A stretch of DNA of 64,000 bases from Halomonas sp. GD1P12 (GCF_025725645.1 NZ_CP107007.1:1488001-1552000), one strand, 5' to 3'; positions 1 to 8,905 are shown, numbered from the stretch's first letter. The notes: generated from the letters alone by a model not told the origin. A program made the numbers and translations.

Positions 1-53
1 ATACGGGCGTAGAGCTGAATGGCGTCTTTATGATCGGGCGTGTTATGAGCCAC
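1..53 (-). CDS. Partial unknown protein, N-terminal end only
   Basis: The complementary strand stays open from the left window edge to a GTG at 53. The readable N-terminus is MAHNTPDHKDAIQLYAR. A near-perfect Shine-Dalgarno CAGGAGG (59-65 on the complement) sits 5 nt before the GTG, which is why I prefer it to an in-frame ATG at 86 that would add 11 residues. Only about 17 residues are visible and I do not recognise the family. The gene diverges from the AraC regulator, with a strong dyad between them. Confidence 0.5.
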   Translation of the reverse strand, partial: MAHNTPDHKDAIQLYAR

Positions 54-121
54 GACGTCCTCCTGACTAAAATGGCGACGCTTCATAGTCCTGTATGAAG
101 CCGGTGCCCCGAGCTGGGCGC

Positions 122-152
122 TTGAAAACCTACCCTGTAGGGTAGGTGATCG
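122..152. promoter_or_regulatory. Dyad operator in divergent promoter region
   Basis: Bases 128-147 read ACCTACCCTGTAGGGTAGGT, two perfect 9-bp arms around a GT centre. TTGAAA (122-127), a possible -35 box, directly abuts the left arm. A dyad placed between -35 and -10 is the arrangement used by MerR-family activators, but no merR gene is visible and the -10 is not convincing. The site lies between the left-edge gene and the AraC gene, so it could control either. Confidence 0.5.
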
Positions 153-227
153 AGCGCCAAAGGACTAACGCTTTCGGCATGGGCGCTTTTGTCACCCGGT
201 CACGACTCATTTTCGAAAGGTACGGTA

Positions 228-1103
228 ATGAACGCATCGACTCCTCTTTTCTGGCGTGACCCGCGTTTGCCTCAGGTAGAGCTTCGCTGCATCAGCGATG
301 CTCGCCAAGTCGCCTACGCACTCCATAGCCATACTCACTGGTCGCTCGGCGCGGTCACACAAGGGAGAAGCTCGTTCTACTATCGAGGCGATACGCACCC
401 CATTCGCGCGGGGGATTTGGTGCTGATGAATCCTGGTTGGGTGCACGCCTGCAACCCCATCGAGCATGAGCCCTGGGCGTATATGATGCTGTACGTGGAG
501 GTCGCTTGGGTGAGCGAGCTACGCTATCGCGCGGGGCTCTCAAGCGGCCCGGAGTGGCAGGATATTGCCACGGCGGTACTGTCAAAGCCCGCGCTCTACC
601 GCCGTTACCGGCGTATGGCGACGTGTTTGAGAAGCGACAAGGCGAGCCTCGATGAAAAACGCGCGGCGCTTACCGAGACACTTTTGCCGGTGCTGACACA
701 TTTGGCGATGACCCCTGCGCGCTCACCCGCGCACGTGCCGGCGGCGCTGGAGCGCCTGGCCGCATATCTTGACGATCACGCGCAAGAGGCGCTCACGCTC
801 GAGCGGCTATGCCACGTGAGCGGCTACAGCGAAGGGCACCTGATTCGAGGCTTCAAACGCCATTACGGCATGACGCCTAGAGCCTATCTGATCAATCGGC
901 GCGTCCAGCTGGGGCGCGAATGGTTAAACCAGGGCCACTCCATCGCAGAGACGGCGCTGGCGCTAGGCTTCAATGACCAGCCCCACTTTCAGCGCACCTT
1001 CAAGCGGCTACTCGCTGCCACGCCGCATCAGTATCGAACGCCTTCAACGTCGAAGCCTTCGCTAGTCCAGCACGATGAACAGACAGCTCACGGCCAGCAG
1101 TAG
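228..1103 (+). CDS. AraC-family transcriptional regulator
   Basis: A 291-residue protein with an N-terminal AraC-type cupin (histidine-rich LHSHTHWSLGAVTQG, then RAGDLVLMNPGWVHACNP) and a C-terminal double helix-turn-helix (LERLCHVSGYSEGHLIRGFKR, then the signature region ending HFQRTFKRLLAATPHQYR). ATG 228 is preferred over upstream TTG 189 because GAAAGG precedes it. The 3' end overlaps the convergent LysE exporter gene by 42 bp. AraC regulators beside LysE exporters often control them, so regulation of the neighbour is plausible. The inducer is unknown. Confidence 0.9.
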   Translation: MNASTPLFWRDPRLPQVELRCISDARQVAYALHSHTHWSLGAVTQGRSSFYYRGDTHPIRAGDLVLMNPGWVHACNPIEHEPWAYMMLYVEVAWVSELRYRAGLSSGPEWQDIATAVLSKPALYRRYRRMATCLRSDKASLDEKRAALTETLLPVLTHLAMTPARSPAHVPAALERLAAYLDDHAQEALTLERLCHVSGYSEGHLIRGFKRHYGMTPRAYLINRRVQLGREWLNQGHSIAETALALGFNDQPHFQRTFKRLLAATPHQYRTPSTSKPSLVQHDEQTAHGQQ

Positions 1104-1652
1104 CGCAAGCACACGGTTGATCACGACCAAAAGGGTCGGATTGCTCACGTAGCGCTTCAAAAACGCCCCGGCGTAAACCCAGCACGACAGCGATAGCCAG
1201 CAGATGGGAAGATAGAGCGCGGCAAACAGCAGCGTCAGCTCGGCGCTGGCGCCGGTGTAGGCGCTGATGCCGGAGGCACAGGCAAGCCACGCCTTGGGAT
1301 TGAGCCACTGCATCACCGCGCCGGTCCAGAACCCGGGGGCTTTGGCGGGCGCACGGTGGGAAAGCCTGCCGTCATCCAGTGCCAGTTTAGCGCTCAGGTA
1401 GAGCAAAAACGCCACGCCTGCCCATCGCAGCAGGATTTCCAGCATTGGCCAGTGACGCAAAAGCGAATAAAGCCCGGCGCCTACGCTTAGAAATAGCGCG
1501 ATGAAGCCAAGCGTGGCGCCGGTCACGAATACCAGGCCGCGCGCAATGGGGTAGTGAGTGCCGCTGCTCAGGCACACCAGGTTGACCGGCCCCGGCGAGA
1601 TGGAGGCCGCCAGGGCAAAGGCGGACATGGGCAGCAGTAGCGAGATACTCAT
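1062..1652 (-). CDS. LysE/RhtB-family amino-acid exporter
   Basis: A 196-residue inner-membrane protein with about six hydrophobic segments. It carries the family motif near the N-terminus (ALAASISPGPVNLVCLSSG, the P-G-P turn) and the central QWLNPKAWLACASG motif. Family members export amino acids or related metabolites by proton antiport; the substrate cannot be read from sequence. The start MSISLLLPMS (ATG 1652) is preferred over the longer open frame because family members begin just before the first membrane helix. It is convergent with, and overlaps, the AraC regulator. Confidence 0.88.
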   Translation of the reverse strand: MSISLLLPMSAFALAASISPGPVNLVCLSSGTHYPIARGLVFVTGATLGFIALFLSVGAGLYSLLRHWPMLEILLRWAGVAFLLYLSAKLALDDGRLSHRAPAKAPGFWTGAVMQWLNPKAWLACASGISAYTGASAELTLLFAALYLPICWLSLSCWVYAGAFLKRYVSNPTLLVVINRVLALLLAVSCLFIVLD

Positions 1653-1854
1653 GGTGATGATTCCATGGTGGAGAAGAGGGCCAGAGTATTTCAATGCCAG
1701 CCCCCTGGGTATTGTAAAAAATTGAGGTGGCGCCGCGGCGCTGTCGCATTGTGTGAAAGCGGAATGGTTCAGGGTTGAAAGGAGCGCAGGATTCGGGTCG
1801 GCAGCCGGTCACAAGGCGCTTAGACTTCGAAGAGCAGAAACAACGGAGCGGGCA

Positions 1855-2724
1855 ATGGACGAGTACGGGCGGATCGAAAAGGCGATGGCCTACATGGTGG
1901 ACAACGCGGCGAGCCAGCCAAGCCTTGCCGAGGTGGCCGCTCACGTGTACTGGAGCCCCGCGCACTTTCAACGTGTTTTTCGCCGCTATGCCGGCATTTC
2001 GCCCAAGCGTTTTCTACAGGCGCTGACCCTTGAGCGCGCCAAGCGCCTGATGGCCTCGACCGATTCGCTGCTTCAGGCCGCCCATGCGGTGGGGCTTAGT
2101 GGCGGCTCCCGGCTTTACGATCACTTCGTCTCGCTCGACGCGGTGACCCCGGGCGAGCACAAGCGACAGGGCGACGGGCTCACCATTCGCTACGGCGTTC
2201 ACTCAACCCCCTTTGGCGCGGCGCTGGCGGCCACCACCGAGCGGGGTATCTGCCGGCTGGGGTTTATCGGCGCCAATGGAATGGGCGAGCAGCTCGCCGG
2301 GCTAACCGCTGCGTGGCCCAAAAGCCAGCTAATTCACCAGCCCGAGGCCACGCGCTACGTGGTGGAGGCGCTTTTCGACGGCGCGTTTGGTGACGCGCGA
2401 GCACTGTCGCTGCACGTGGCGGGCACCAATTTTCAGGTTGCGGTATGGCGCGCGCTGCTCGCGATTCCCGCCGGGGAGCTTGCAAGCTACGGTCAGCTGG
2501 CCAAAGCGCTTGGCAAGCCCGGCGCCTCAAGGGCGGTCGGCAGCGCCGTTGGGGCGAATCCGGTCGCGCTCTGGATCCCATGCCACCGGGTGATCCAGCA
2601 AAGCGGGGCGCTGGGCGGCTACCGCTGGGGCGTGGCGCGCAAGCAAATGGTGCAGGCCTGGGAGAGCAGCCAGCAGAGTGCGAAAGAGGGCAGCCCCGGG
2701 TCGGGTCGGCTATCGTTAACCTGA
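1855..2724 (+). CDS. Ada-like AraC regulator fused to O6-methylguanine methyltransferase
   Basis: A 289-residue two-domain protein. Residues 1-105 form an AraC-type helix-turn-helix domain (LAEVAAHVYWSPAHFQRVFRRYAG). Residues 110-275 form a methylated-DNA-protein-cysteine methyltransferase with the suicide cysteine in PCHRV (Cys243). It would transfer alkyl groups from O6-alkylguanine to itself. Classical Ada has an extra N-terminal zinc/phosphotriester domain that activates it; that domain is absent, so phosphotriester-dependent activation is unlikely. ATG 1855 follows GGAG at about 1845; the open frame extends upstream to 1753 without a comparable ribosome site. The macrodomain gene follows 24 bp downstream. 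Confidence 0.88.
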   Translation: MDEYGRIEKAMAYMVDNAASQPSLAEVAAHVYWSPAHFQRVFRRYAGISPKRFLQALTLERAKRLMASTDSLLQAAHAVGLSGGSRLYDHFVSLDAVTPGEHKRQGDGLTIRYGVHSTPFGAALAATTERGICRLGFIGANGMGEQLAGLTAAWPKSQLIHQPEATRYVVEALFDGAFGDARALSLHVAGTNFQVAVWRALLAIPAGELASYGQLAKALGKPGASRAVGSAVGANPVALWIPCHRVIQQSGALGGYRWGVARKQMVQAWESSQQSAKEGSPGSGRLSLT

Positions 2725-2748
2725 ACGAGTTAAACAAGGGAGAGCCCC

Positions 2749-3261
2749 ATGAACGTCGATGCGATTCAGGCCGATATCACGACACTCGATGTTGATGCGA
2801 TCGTCAACGCCGCCAACCAGTCGCTGATGGGCGGCGGCGGGGTGGACGGCGCGATCCACCGCGCCGCCGGGCCCGAACTCAAACAGGCGTGCCGCACGCT
2901 CGGCGGCTGTGAGACAGGCGATGCCAAGCTGACCGACGGCTTCAGGCTACCGGCTCGCTATGTGATCCACGCCGTTGGCCCGGTATGGAACGGCGGACAG
3001 CGCGGCGAGGCCGAGAAACTCGCCGGCTGCTACCGCCGCGCGCTGGAACTCGCCGCGTCCGTCAATGCCCGCTCCATCGCGTTTCCCAGCATCAGTACCG
3101 GTATTTACCGCTTTCCCATCGAGCGTGCCGCCGAGGTCGCGGTTGAAACGGTCAAGGCGGCGCTGAGTGAACACTCGACGGTCGAATCGGTCACGTTTTG
3201 CTGCTTCTCGGAAAGTGACCTGGCGGTGTATGAGGCGCTGCTCAATCGATCAGCCCGTTAG
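2749..3261 (+). CDS. Macrodomain protein, probable O-acetyl-ADP-ribose deacetylase
   Basis: A 170-residue single macrodomain, close to the length of E. coli YmdB. Diagnostic motifs are [26 protein letters not shown] (residues about 15-40, the ADP-ribose loop with its Asn and Gly-rich stretch) and [14 protein letters not shown] (about 107-120). Family members hydrolyse O-acetyl-ADP-ribose or remove ADP-ribose from proteins. A good ribosome site (AAGGGAG) precedes ATG 2749. It lies 24 bp after the Ada-like gene and may be cotranscribed. Its 3' end overlaps the convergent phosphodiesterase by 20 bp. Confidence 0.92.
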   Translation: MNVDAIQADITTLDVDAIVNAANQSLMGGGGVDGAIHRAAGPELKQACRTLGGCETGDAKLTDGFRLPARYVIHAVGPVWNGGQRGEAEKLAGCYRRALELAASVNARSIAFPSISTGIYRFPIERAAEVAVETVKAALSEHSTVESVTFCCFSESDLAVYEALLNRSAR

Positions 3262-4072
3262 CGTCGAAGAACGGGTAGGGGCCGGGGTAGCGCTCGATGA
3301 ACCCCTGGTGGGTGATCAGCCCGCTTTGCGGGGTATAGGCGTGCAGCAAATAGCCCGGCGGCTCCAGCTGAAAGTGCGCCGGCCCATCCATGCTTAGATC
3401 CAGGCTCACCTGGTGCGACACCCCCGGGCAGCTGAGTGCGAGAGTACCGCCAAAGCGCGCTTGCAGGCTGCGATGCAGGTGCCCGCACAGTACGCGCTCG
3501 ACCTGCGGATGGCGCGCGATCACCGCTTCGAACGCCCCGGCATCGAGCAGTGGCTGATGATCCATATGGTCGATACCGCTGACAAACGGATGGTGGTGCA
3601 GCATGACCAGCGTCGGGGTGTCCGGGCGCTTTGCCAGGGTAGCCTCCAGCCACGCAAGGCTTGCGGCATCGAGCTCGCCGTGGGGCTTGCCGGTTACCAG
3701 CGTGTCCAGGCCGATCAGGCGGATCGGGTAGTCGTCGATTACCCAGTGCAGATATTCGGGGTGCTGGAACAGGTAGCGATGGCTCTCAAGCGCCTCGCGC
3801 AGGTTGGCGCGGTGATCGTGGTTGCCGGGAATGACGTAGAAGGGCCGCGTCAGCGCCTCGGTCAGCCTGGTGAACGTGGCGTACTCCTCGGGATGGCCAA
3901 AATCGACCAGATCGCCGCTGATGAGTACCAGATCCGGGCGCGGTGTCAACGCGTTGAGCGTGTCGATCGCTTGGGTCAGGGCACGCGCCGTATCGACCTG
4001 GCGGTAGGAGAGCTTGCCGCCGGCCTTGATATGCGGGTCGGTGATCTGGGCAATCAGAAAGGGCTTATCCAT
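3242..4072 (-). CDS. Class III (CpdA/GpdQ-type) metallophosphodiesterase
   Basis: A 276-residue cytoplasmic calcineurin-like phosphoesterase. All dinuclear-metal motifs are present: DPH (residues 12-14), GDLVDFG, GNHD, the HHHP stretch and GHLH. The family includes cAMP phosphodiesterase CpdA and glycerophosphodiesterase GpdQ. This is the last gene of a six-gene transporter operon and overlaps the ATPase gene by 8 bp. I therefore infer that it hydrolyses the imported substrate, making an organophosphodiester more likely than cAMP. Substrate assignment is inference. Confidence 0.85.
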   Translation of the reverse strand: MDKPFLIAQITDPHIKAGGKLSYRQVDTARALTQAIDTLNALTPRPDLVLISGDLVDFGHPEEYATFTRLTEALTRPFYVIPGNHDHRANLREALESHRYLFQHPEYLHWVIDDYPIRLIGLDTLVTGKPHGELDAASLAWLEATLAKRPDTPTLVMLHHHPFVSGIDHMDHQPLLDAGAFEAVIARHPQVERVLCGHLHRSLQARFGGTLALSCPGVSHQVSLDLSMDGPAHFQLEPPGYLLHAYTPQSGLITHQGFIERYPGPYPFFDANGLID

Positions 4073-5129
4073 GCGCGCTTGCTCCGCTGGCCGATGGGTG
4101 AAACAGCGCCTGCTCCGGGATCATCAGGCCGATTTCACTGCCCGTCGGCCAGCTTTGGCGTGACGAGACGCGTACCGATAGCGTCGTGTCATTGCCGGTA
4201 TCCACTGCCAGCTGCTGTGCCTGGCCCAGAAAAACGCTCTCGATGATGCGGCCCTTGAGCTGGGCGTTCTCGATGGGCACCACCTGGATGTCTTCCGGGC
4301 GGCAGTAAAGGGTGTTGGCCGTGGCCAGGTGCGAGGCGCGCAGCGTGCCGCCGGGTACGCAAAACGTGCCGTCGGATATCTGCGATTGCACCGCGAGGCG
4401 GTTGACTGCGCCGATGAAGTCCGCCACGAACGCGTTGGCAGGCTGGTGATAGATCTCGCGCGGGCTGCCGAGCTGGGCGATGCGCCCGGCCTGCATCACG
4501 GCGATGCGATCGCCGAGCGCCATGGCCTCGTCCTGGTCGTGGGTCACGTACACCGCAGTGATGCCGAGCTCGCGCAAAAGCGCACCGATCTCCAGGCGCA
4601 GCCGGTCGCGAAGCTTGGCGTCGAGTGCGGCCAGCGGCTCGTCGAACAGCAGCACGCGGGGGCGCACGGCAATCGCCCGGGCCAGCGCCACGCGCTGCTT
4701 TTGCCCCCCGGAAAGCGCACCGATCGAGCGCTCGGCGTAGCCCTTTAAATCCACCATCTCCAACACCTCCGCTAGGCGACGGTCGATCTCGGCGCGGGAA
4801 AGCTTTTGAATGCGAAGCCCGTAGGTAATGTTGTCGGCCACGTTCATGTTGGGAAACAGCGCGTAGTTCTGAAACACCATGCCGACATCGCGCTTCTCGA
4901 TGGGCAGGGCGGTGACATCACGCTCGCCGAACTGCACCTGACCGCCCGGGTCCGGGCGCTCCAGGCCGCTGATGATTCTGAGCGTGGTGGTCTTGCCGCA
5001 GCCCGAGGGGCCCAAAAGCACCAACGTTTCGCCCGCCTTGATGTGAAGATCCAGCGGCTCAAGGGCGACGTGCCCGCCGGCGAAGGTGCGGCTGCACCGG
5101 GTCAGCGTGATACTCGAGGATAAGGACAT
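4065..5129 (-). CDS. ABC importer ATPase (PotA/FbpC/UgpC-like)
   Basis: A 354-residue ATPase with Walker A GPSGCGKTT (residues 40-48), signature LSGGQKQR, Walker B VLLFDEPLAAL, the H-loop (YVTHDQDEAM) and a C-terminal regulatory TOBE-type region (about 240-354). This layout is shared by ATPases for polyamines, iron, phosphonates and glycerol-3-phosphate. It lies 38 bp after the second permease and overlaps the phosphodiesterase start by 8 bp. It powers the permease pair encoded upstream. Confidence 0.92.
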   Translation of the reverse strand: MSLSSSITLTRCSRTFAGGHVALEPLDLHIKAGETLVLLGPSGCGKTTTLRIISGLERPDPGGQVQFGERDVTALPIEKRDVGMVFQNYALFPNMNVADNITYGLRIQKLSRAEIDRRLAEVLEMVDLKGYAERSIGALSGGQKQRVALARAIAVRPRVLLFDEPLAALDAKLRDRLRLEIGALLRELGITAVYVTHDQDEAMALGDRIAVMQAGRIAQLGSPREIYHQPANAFVADFIGAVNRLAVQSQISDGTFCVPGGTLRASHLATANTLYCRPEDIQVVPIENAQLKGRIIESVFLGQAQQLAVDTGNDTTLSVRVSSRQSWPTGSEIGLMIPEQALFHPSASGASAHG

Positions 5130-5167
5130 GATCGCTCTCTAAAACGTATTCAATGGAGGGGGCGGGG

Positions 5168-5956
5168 TTAGCGGCGCGGCCCGGTCAGCTTTCCGGCCCA
5201 CTGGATCATCACCAGAAGCGGCACGATCATGAGCAGAAACACCAGCGTGTAGGCGGAACCCACTTCCAGGCGCATCGAGGCGTAGCTGTCGGCAAGGCCG
5301 ACCGGCAGAGTCTTGGTGAGCGGAGTGTGCAGCATCCAGGTGATGTTGAATTCGCCGATCGAAAGTGTGATCACCATCAAGGCCCCGGCCAGAATGCCGC
5401 TGGCGCAGTTGGGCACGACCACGCCGAAAAAGCGCTGCCAGGGGCTCGCCCCGAGACTCGCCGCGGCTTCCTCCAGAAGCGGCAGGCGGGCGGTGTGCAT
5501 CACCGAATGCACCGCGCGCACCATGAACGGCAGAGTGAACAGCACGTGGCCGATCAAAATGAACAGCCAGCTCGAGCGAAACTCGCGGAAGCTGCCGTAG
5601 GCCAGCAAAAGCGCCAGCGCTGTGGCAAGCCCCGGTACCGCCACCGGCAGCAGCAGAAGTTCCTCGATGGCGTGCGCGACGCGGTGGCGGCTTCGCAGAA
5701 GCCCGTAGGCCGCCGGCACACCGATCAACGTGGTGATGACCAGACACGCCAGCGCCAGCTTGATCGAAAGCCAGATGGTGTCCGAGTAGAGCACCCACAC
5801 CTCGCTGACCCAGCGCAGCGTCAGCCCGCTTTGCAAGCCCTGAAAGTAGTTCTCGGTCAGCCCCGCCATGACCGACATGGCGATGGGCACGATCATGAAA
5901 AGGCAGACCAGCAGGGTGAACCCCAGCTGCAGTGAAAAACGCAGGCGCTGACTCAT
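5168..5956 (-). CDS. ABC importer permease (PotC-like)
   Basis: A 262-residue inner-membrane permease with about six hydrophobic segments. The permease EAA loop is visible as EEAAASLGASPWQRFFGVVVPNCASGILAG (about residues 163-192), which docks on the ATPase. It overlaps the upstream permease by 4 bp (ATGA), so the two are translationally coupled and probably form a heterodimer. It resembles the second permease of polyamine, iron and phosphonate type importers. Confidence 0.9.
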   Translation of the reverse strand: MSQRLRFSLQLGFTLLVCLFMIVPIAMSVMAGLTENYFQGLQSGLTLRWVSEVWVLYSDTIWLSIKLALACLVITTLIGVPAAYGLLRSRHRVAHAIEELLLLPVAVPGLATALALLLAYGSFREFRSSWLFILIGHVLFTLPFMVRAVHSVMHTARLPLLEEAAASLGASPWQRFFGVVVPNCASGILAGALMVITLSIGEFNITWMLHTPLTKTLPVGLADSYASMRLEVGSAYTLVFLLMIVPLLVMIQWAGKLTGPRR

Positions 5957-6837
5957 ACCGAGGCTCCCAGGGCGTTGCTCGCAAGCTTTCGCGCTAGCGC
6001 CAGCGCCGCCCAGGTAATCAGCCCAAGCACCACTGAAAGCGCCGCCGCCATCGCGAAGTTGGCGTAGTTGGTGAATTCGCCGTAGATGTTCAGCGGCAAA
6101 ATGGGCAGCCGCGTCCCCAGGGTGAAAGCGGTGCCGAAGGCGCCCATGCTGGTGGCGAAGCAGATCGCGCCGGTGGAGAGCAGCGCCGGGGCGATGCCGG
6201 GAATGATCACATCGCGCATCACCCGCCAGTGGCTGGCGCCGAGCGCGCGCGCGGCCTCCTCCAGGCTCTGATCGAGGTTGTCGCAGGCCGCCATCACGGT
6301 GGTGATCACCCGCGGGATCGAGAAGTAGAGATAGCCGATGAACAGGCCCAGCAGCGAGTAGGCAAACACCCAGCGCTCACCGAACAGCCACAGGCTGGTC
6401 TGCGCCAGCGCCCCCTGGCGCCCGCCGAGCATGATGACCAGAAAACCCACCACGACGCCGGGAAAGGCGAGTGGGAAGGTCAGGATCGCCACCAGCAGCG
6501 ATTGGCCCGCAAAACGGTGGCGCGCTAGAAAGAAACCGGCGAAGCCGGCAATCCCGACCGCCGCGACCGACACCGCCAGCGAAAGCGTGACGGTGGTCGC
6601 CAGGCTGATCAGGTACTGGCGGTGGGTCAAGAGCGTCAGGTAGGCGCTAACGCCGCTGGCGCGATCCGCCTCCGCCCCCATCAGCAGAAGCCGCGAGAAC
6701 GGTAGTAGCCAGAACGCCGTGAAGATGGTCAGCGCTGGCACCAGCGCGACCAGGGTAATCAGCTGCGCCCGGCGGGAGGTGCGCCGGTGTCGGTCGAGAA
6801 AAGCAGCCCCGAAGGGCTGCTTGAGTGTGGCGGACAT
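5953..6837 (-). CDS. ABC importer permease (PotB-like)
   Basis: A 294-residue inner-membrane permease. The EAA loop is EEAARALGASHWRVMRDVIIPGIAPALLS. An N-terminal helix (ALVPALTIFTAFWLLPFSRLLL) is followed by five further hydrophobic stretches. Start ATG 6837 (MSATLKQP) lies 2 bp after the stop of the binding-protein gene. The upstream extension of the frame is arginine/glycine-rich and overlaps the binding-protein gene, so it is not coding. It pairs with the downstream permease. Confidence 0.9.
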   Translation of the reverse strand: MSATLKQPFGAAFLDRHRRTSRRAQLITLVALVPALTIFTAFWLLPFSRLLLMGAEADRASGVSAYLTLLTHRQYLISLATTVTLSLAVSVAAVGIAGFAGFFLARHRFAGQSLLVAILTFPLAFPGVVVGFLVIMLGGRQGALAQTSLWLFGERWVFAYSLLGLFIGYLYFSIPRVITTVMAACDNLDQSLEEAARALGASHWRVMRDVIIPGIAPALLSTGAICFATSMGAFGTAFTLGTRLPILPLNIYGEFTNYANFAMAAALSVVLGLITWAALALARKLASNALGASV

Positions 6838-6839
6838 GA

Positions 6840-7853
6840 TCAGCGAACCTCCGAGAGATACCGCTCGGAGAACTCGCGCTGCGCCTGCGCCATGGCCGCG
6901 TAATCCACCGCGCTTGCGCGGGCGTAGTCGCTGTCGGGCAAAAACACCTGACGCGCTTCGTCGGAGATCGCCTCTTCGCGTACCGGGCGCAGGTAGGCGT
7001 CGGCCCACACCGCCTGGCCCTCGTCAGATAGCACGAAATCGAGCACTTCGCGGCCGTTGTCCGAGTGGGGCCCGTTCTTGACCAGGCTCATCACGTAGGG
7101 CACCACGATGCTGCCCTCTTCGGGAATCACGAACTCGACGTTGGCGCCATCGCTGTAGCGGGCGCGGTAGGCGTTGAAGTCGTAGTCCAGCAGGATCGGA
7201 ATTTCACCGGAAAGCACGCGCGCGTAGCTGGTCTGCTTGGGCACGATGGGGTCGTTGTCGGCAAGCGCGTTGAAGTAGTCGATGGCCGGGGTGAAGTCCT
7301 CGAGGTCACCGCCGAGGGCCAGGTTGACCGCGGTGGCACCCACGTAACCCACGAAGGCGCTGGCCGGGTCGAGATAGCCGATCATGCCGCGATAGGCCGG
7401 GTCGAGCAGGTCCTCCCAGGAAGTCGGCACCGGCGCGCCGTCGAGCGCATCGACGTTGACCATGAAGCCGAGCGTGCCGGAATGGATGGCGAACCAGTTG
7501 CCTTCCGGGTCCTTCAACCCCTCCGGAATCTCGTCCCAGTGCTCGGGCTGATAGGGCTCGACCACATCGTCTTCCATGGCCTGAATACCAAAGGTGACCC
7601 CGTAGTAGACCACGTCCGCCACTGGACTCTGCGCCTCGGCGACCAGCTGGGCCAGCGACTGGCCGGAATTCTTGTTGTCCTGGGGCACCTGGATACCGGT
7701 TTTCTCTTCGATCAGCTCAAGCTGGGCGCCCCAGTCCGCCCACTCAGGCGGGCAGTTGTAGCAGATCGCGGTAGTGGCGCCTTGCGCCGCGGCAAGGCTC
7801 GAGACACCCGTCAGGGCGGTGGCAAGCAGCAGACGTACGGGAGTGTTACGCAT
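6840..7853 (-). CDS. Periplasmic substrate-binding protein of ABC importer
   Basis: A 337-residue secreted protein with a signal peptide ending SSLAAAQG (cleavage about residue 24). The mature part begins ATTAICYNCPPEWADWGAQLE and has the extracellular solute-binding family 1 look of iron, polyamine and phosphonate binders (GAPVPTSWEDLLDPAYRGMIGYLDP; GEIPILLDYDFNAY). ATG 7853 is chosen because it starts the signal peptide. It overlaps the lacI-type gene by 8 bp. The ligand is not identifiable from sequence; the operon's phosphodiesterase suggests a phosphodiester (inference). Confidence 0.88.
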   Translation of the reverse strand: MRNTPVRLLLATALTGVSSLAAAQGATTAICYNCPPEWADWGAQLELIEEKTGIQVPQDNKNSGQSLAQLVAEAQSPVADVVYYGVTFGIQAMEDDVVEPYQPEHWDEIPEGLKDPEGNWFAIHSGTLGFMVNVDALDGAPVPTSWEDLLDPAYRGMIGYLDPASAFVGYVGATAVNLALGGDLEDFTPAIDYFNALADNDPIVPKQTSYARVLSGEIPILLDYDFNAYRARYSDGANVEFVIPEEGSIVVPYVMSLVKNGPHSDNGREVLDFVLSDEGQAVWADAYLRPVREEAISDEARQVFLPDSDYARASAVDYAAMAQAQREFSERYLSEVR

Positions 7854-8886
7854 GGTGAGAACCTCGTTGGGTCGAACAGAGAGCAGTGATGGCAACAGGA
7901 GGTGCCACGCTTTCGCCTTCGCGCAGGGTGTAGGGCAGAAGCGGTGGCGCGGGTTGCTCGCCTTCGAGCAGAGCGAGCAGGGCGTTGACGGCCTCGCGGC
8001 CGATGTCGGCGCGGGGCTGCTCGATGGTGCAAAGCGAGGGGTAGAGGCATTTGCCAAGGGCAATGCCGTCGAACCCCATGATCGAGACGTCGCCGGGTAC
8101 CTTGACCCCGGCGCGGGTGAGTTCGCCGATCAGGCTGATGGCGAGCAGGTCGTTGGTAGCGATCAGCGCGGTGAGGGCATTTGGGCCTTCGAGCTGGCTT
8201 TTGATCGGGGCGAGTTCGGCCCGGGTATGGCGCGGCATCTCGAGCAAGGCGCGCGACGTAAGCCCCGCGTTCTGCATCATTTGGCGGTAGCCCTCGAAGC
8301 GCTGGCGGGCCCGGTCGGATTGCAGAAGCGGCCCGGCCACCATGCCGATGTGGGTGTGGCCGAGATCGATCAAGTGGCGGGTGGCCGCTTCGCTGGCAGC
8401 GCGGTTATCCACGCCAATCGAGGGAAAGCCGCTTTCGCCCGCCGGGTTATAGACCAGCAGGCAGGGCGTGGACTCCCGGCGCAGTGAGGTGAGTAGCGGG
8501 CTCTGGTCGGCATCCGCCACGGTCAGCACGAGCCCATCCACCCGCTGACGCAACATCGACTCGACGATGTCACTCTCGCGGGCCGGGTCGTACTCGCTGG
8601 TGGTGATCAAAAGCGAAAAGCCGCGCTCGCGGGCGGCGACCTCCATGGCCTGAAGCTGCTCGGCGAACACCGGGTTGTCGAGGCTCGGCACCATGACGCC
8701 GATCATCCGGGTGGCCTGGGCGCGCAGCTGACGTGCCACGGTGTTGGGCCGAAAACGCAGCTCCCGAGCGGCGGCCAGGACCTTTTCGCGGGTCTGGTCG
8801 CGCACTAGTTCAGGGCTTGAAAAGGCGCGTGCCGCGGTGGCCCGAGAGACCCCTGCACGCTTTGCCACGCTCGCTATATCCGCCAT
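7846..8886 (-). CDS. LacI-family transcriptional repressor
   Basis: A 346-residue regulator with the N-terminal LacI helix-turn-helix (MADIASVAKRAGVSRATAARAFSSPELV), the hinge (LRFRPNTVARQLRAQATRMIGV) and a periplasmic-binding-like effector domain. It is the first gene of the operon. It overlaps the binding-protein gene by 8 bp, so regulator and transporter share a transcript. The 18-bp palindrome at 8906-8923, 20 bp before its start, is the obvious operator. The expected mode is repression relieved by the imported compound or a breakdown product. Confidence 0.93.
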   Translation of the reverse strand: MADIASVAKRAGVSRATAARAFSSPELVRDQTREKVLAAARELRFRPNTVARQLRAQATRMIGVMVPSLDNPVFAEQLQAMEVAARERGFSLLITTSEYDPARESDIVESMLRQRVDGLVLTVADADQSPLLTSLRRESTPCLLVYNPAGESGFPSIGVDNRAASEAATRHLIDLGHTHIGMVAGPLLQSDRARQRFEGYRQMMQNAGLTSRALLEMPRHTRAELAPIKSQLEGPNALTALIATNDLLAISLIGELTRAGVKVPGDVSIMGFDGIALGKCLYPSLCTIEQPRADIGREAVNALLALLEGEQPAPPLLPYTLREGESVAPPVAITALCSTQRGSHHA

Positions 8887-8905
8887 CGGTCATCCTGTGT
8901 CGAAA

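Noticed and set aside
3413-4246. Open frame opposite the phosphodiesterase
   Set aside because: Antisense to a protein with all catalytic motifs; no independent support.
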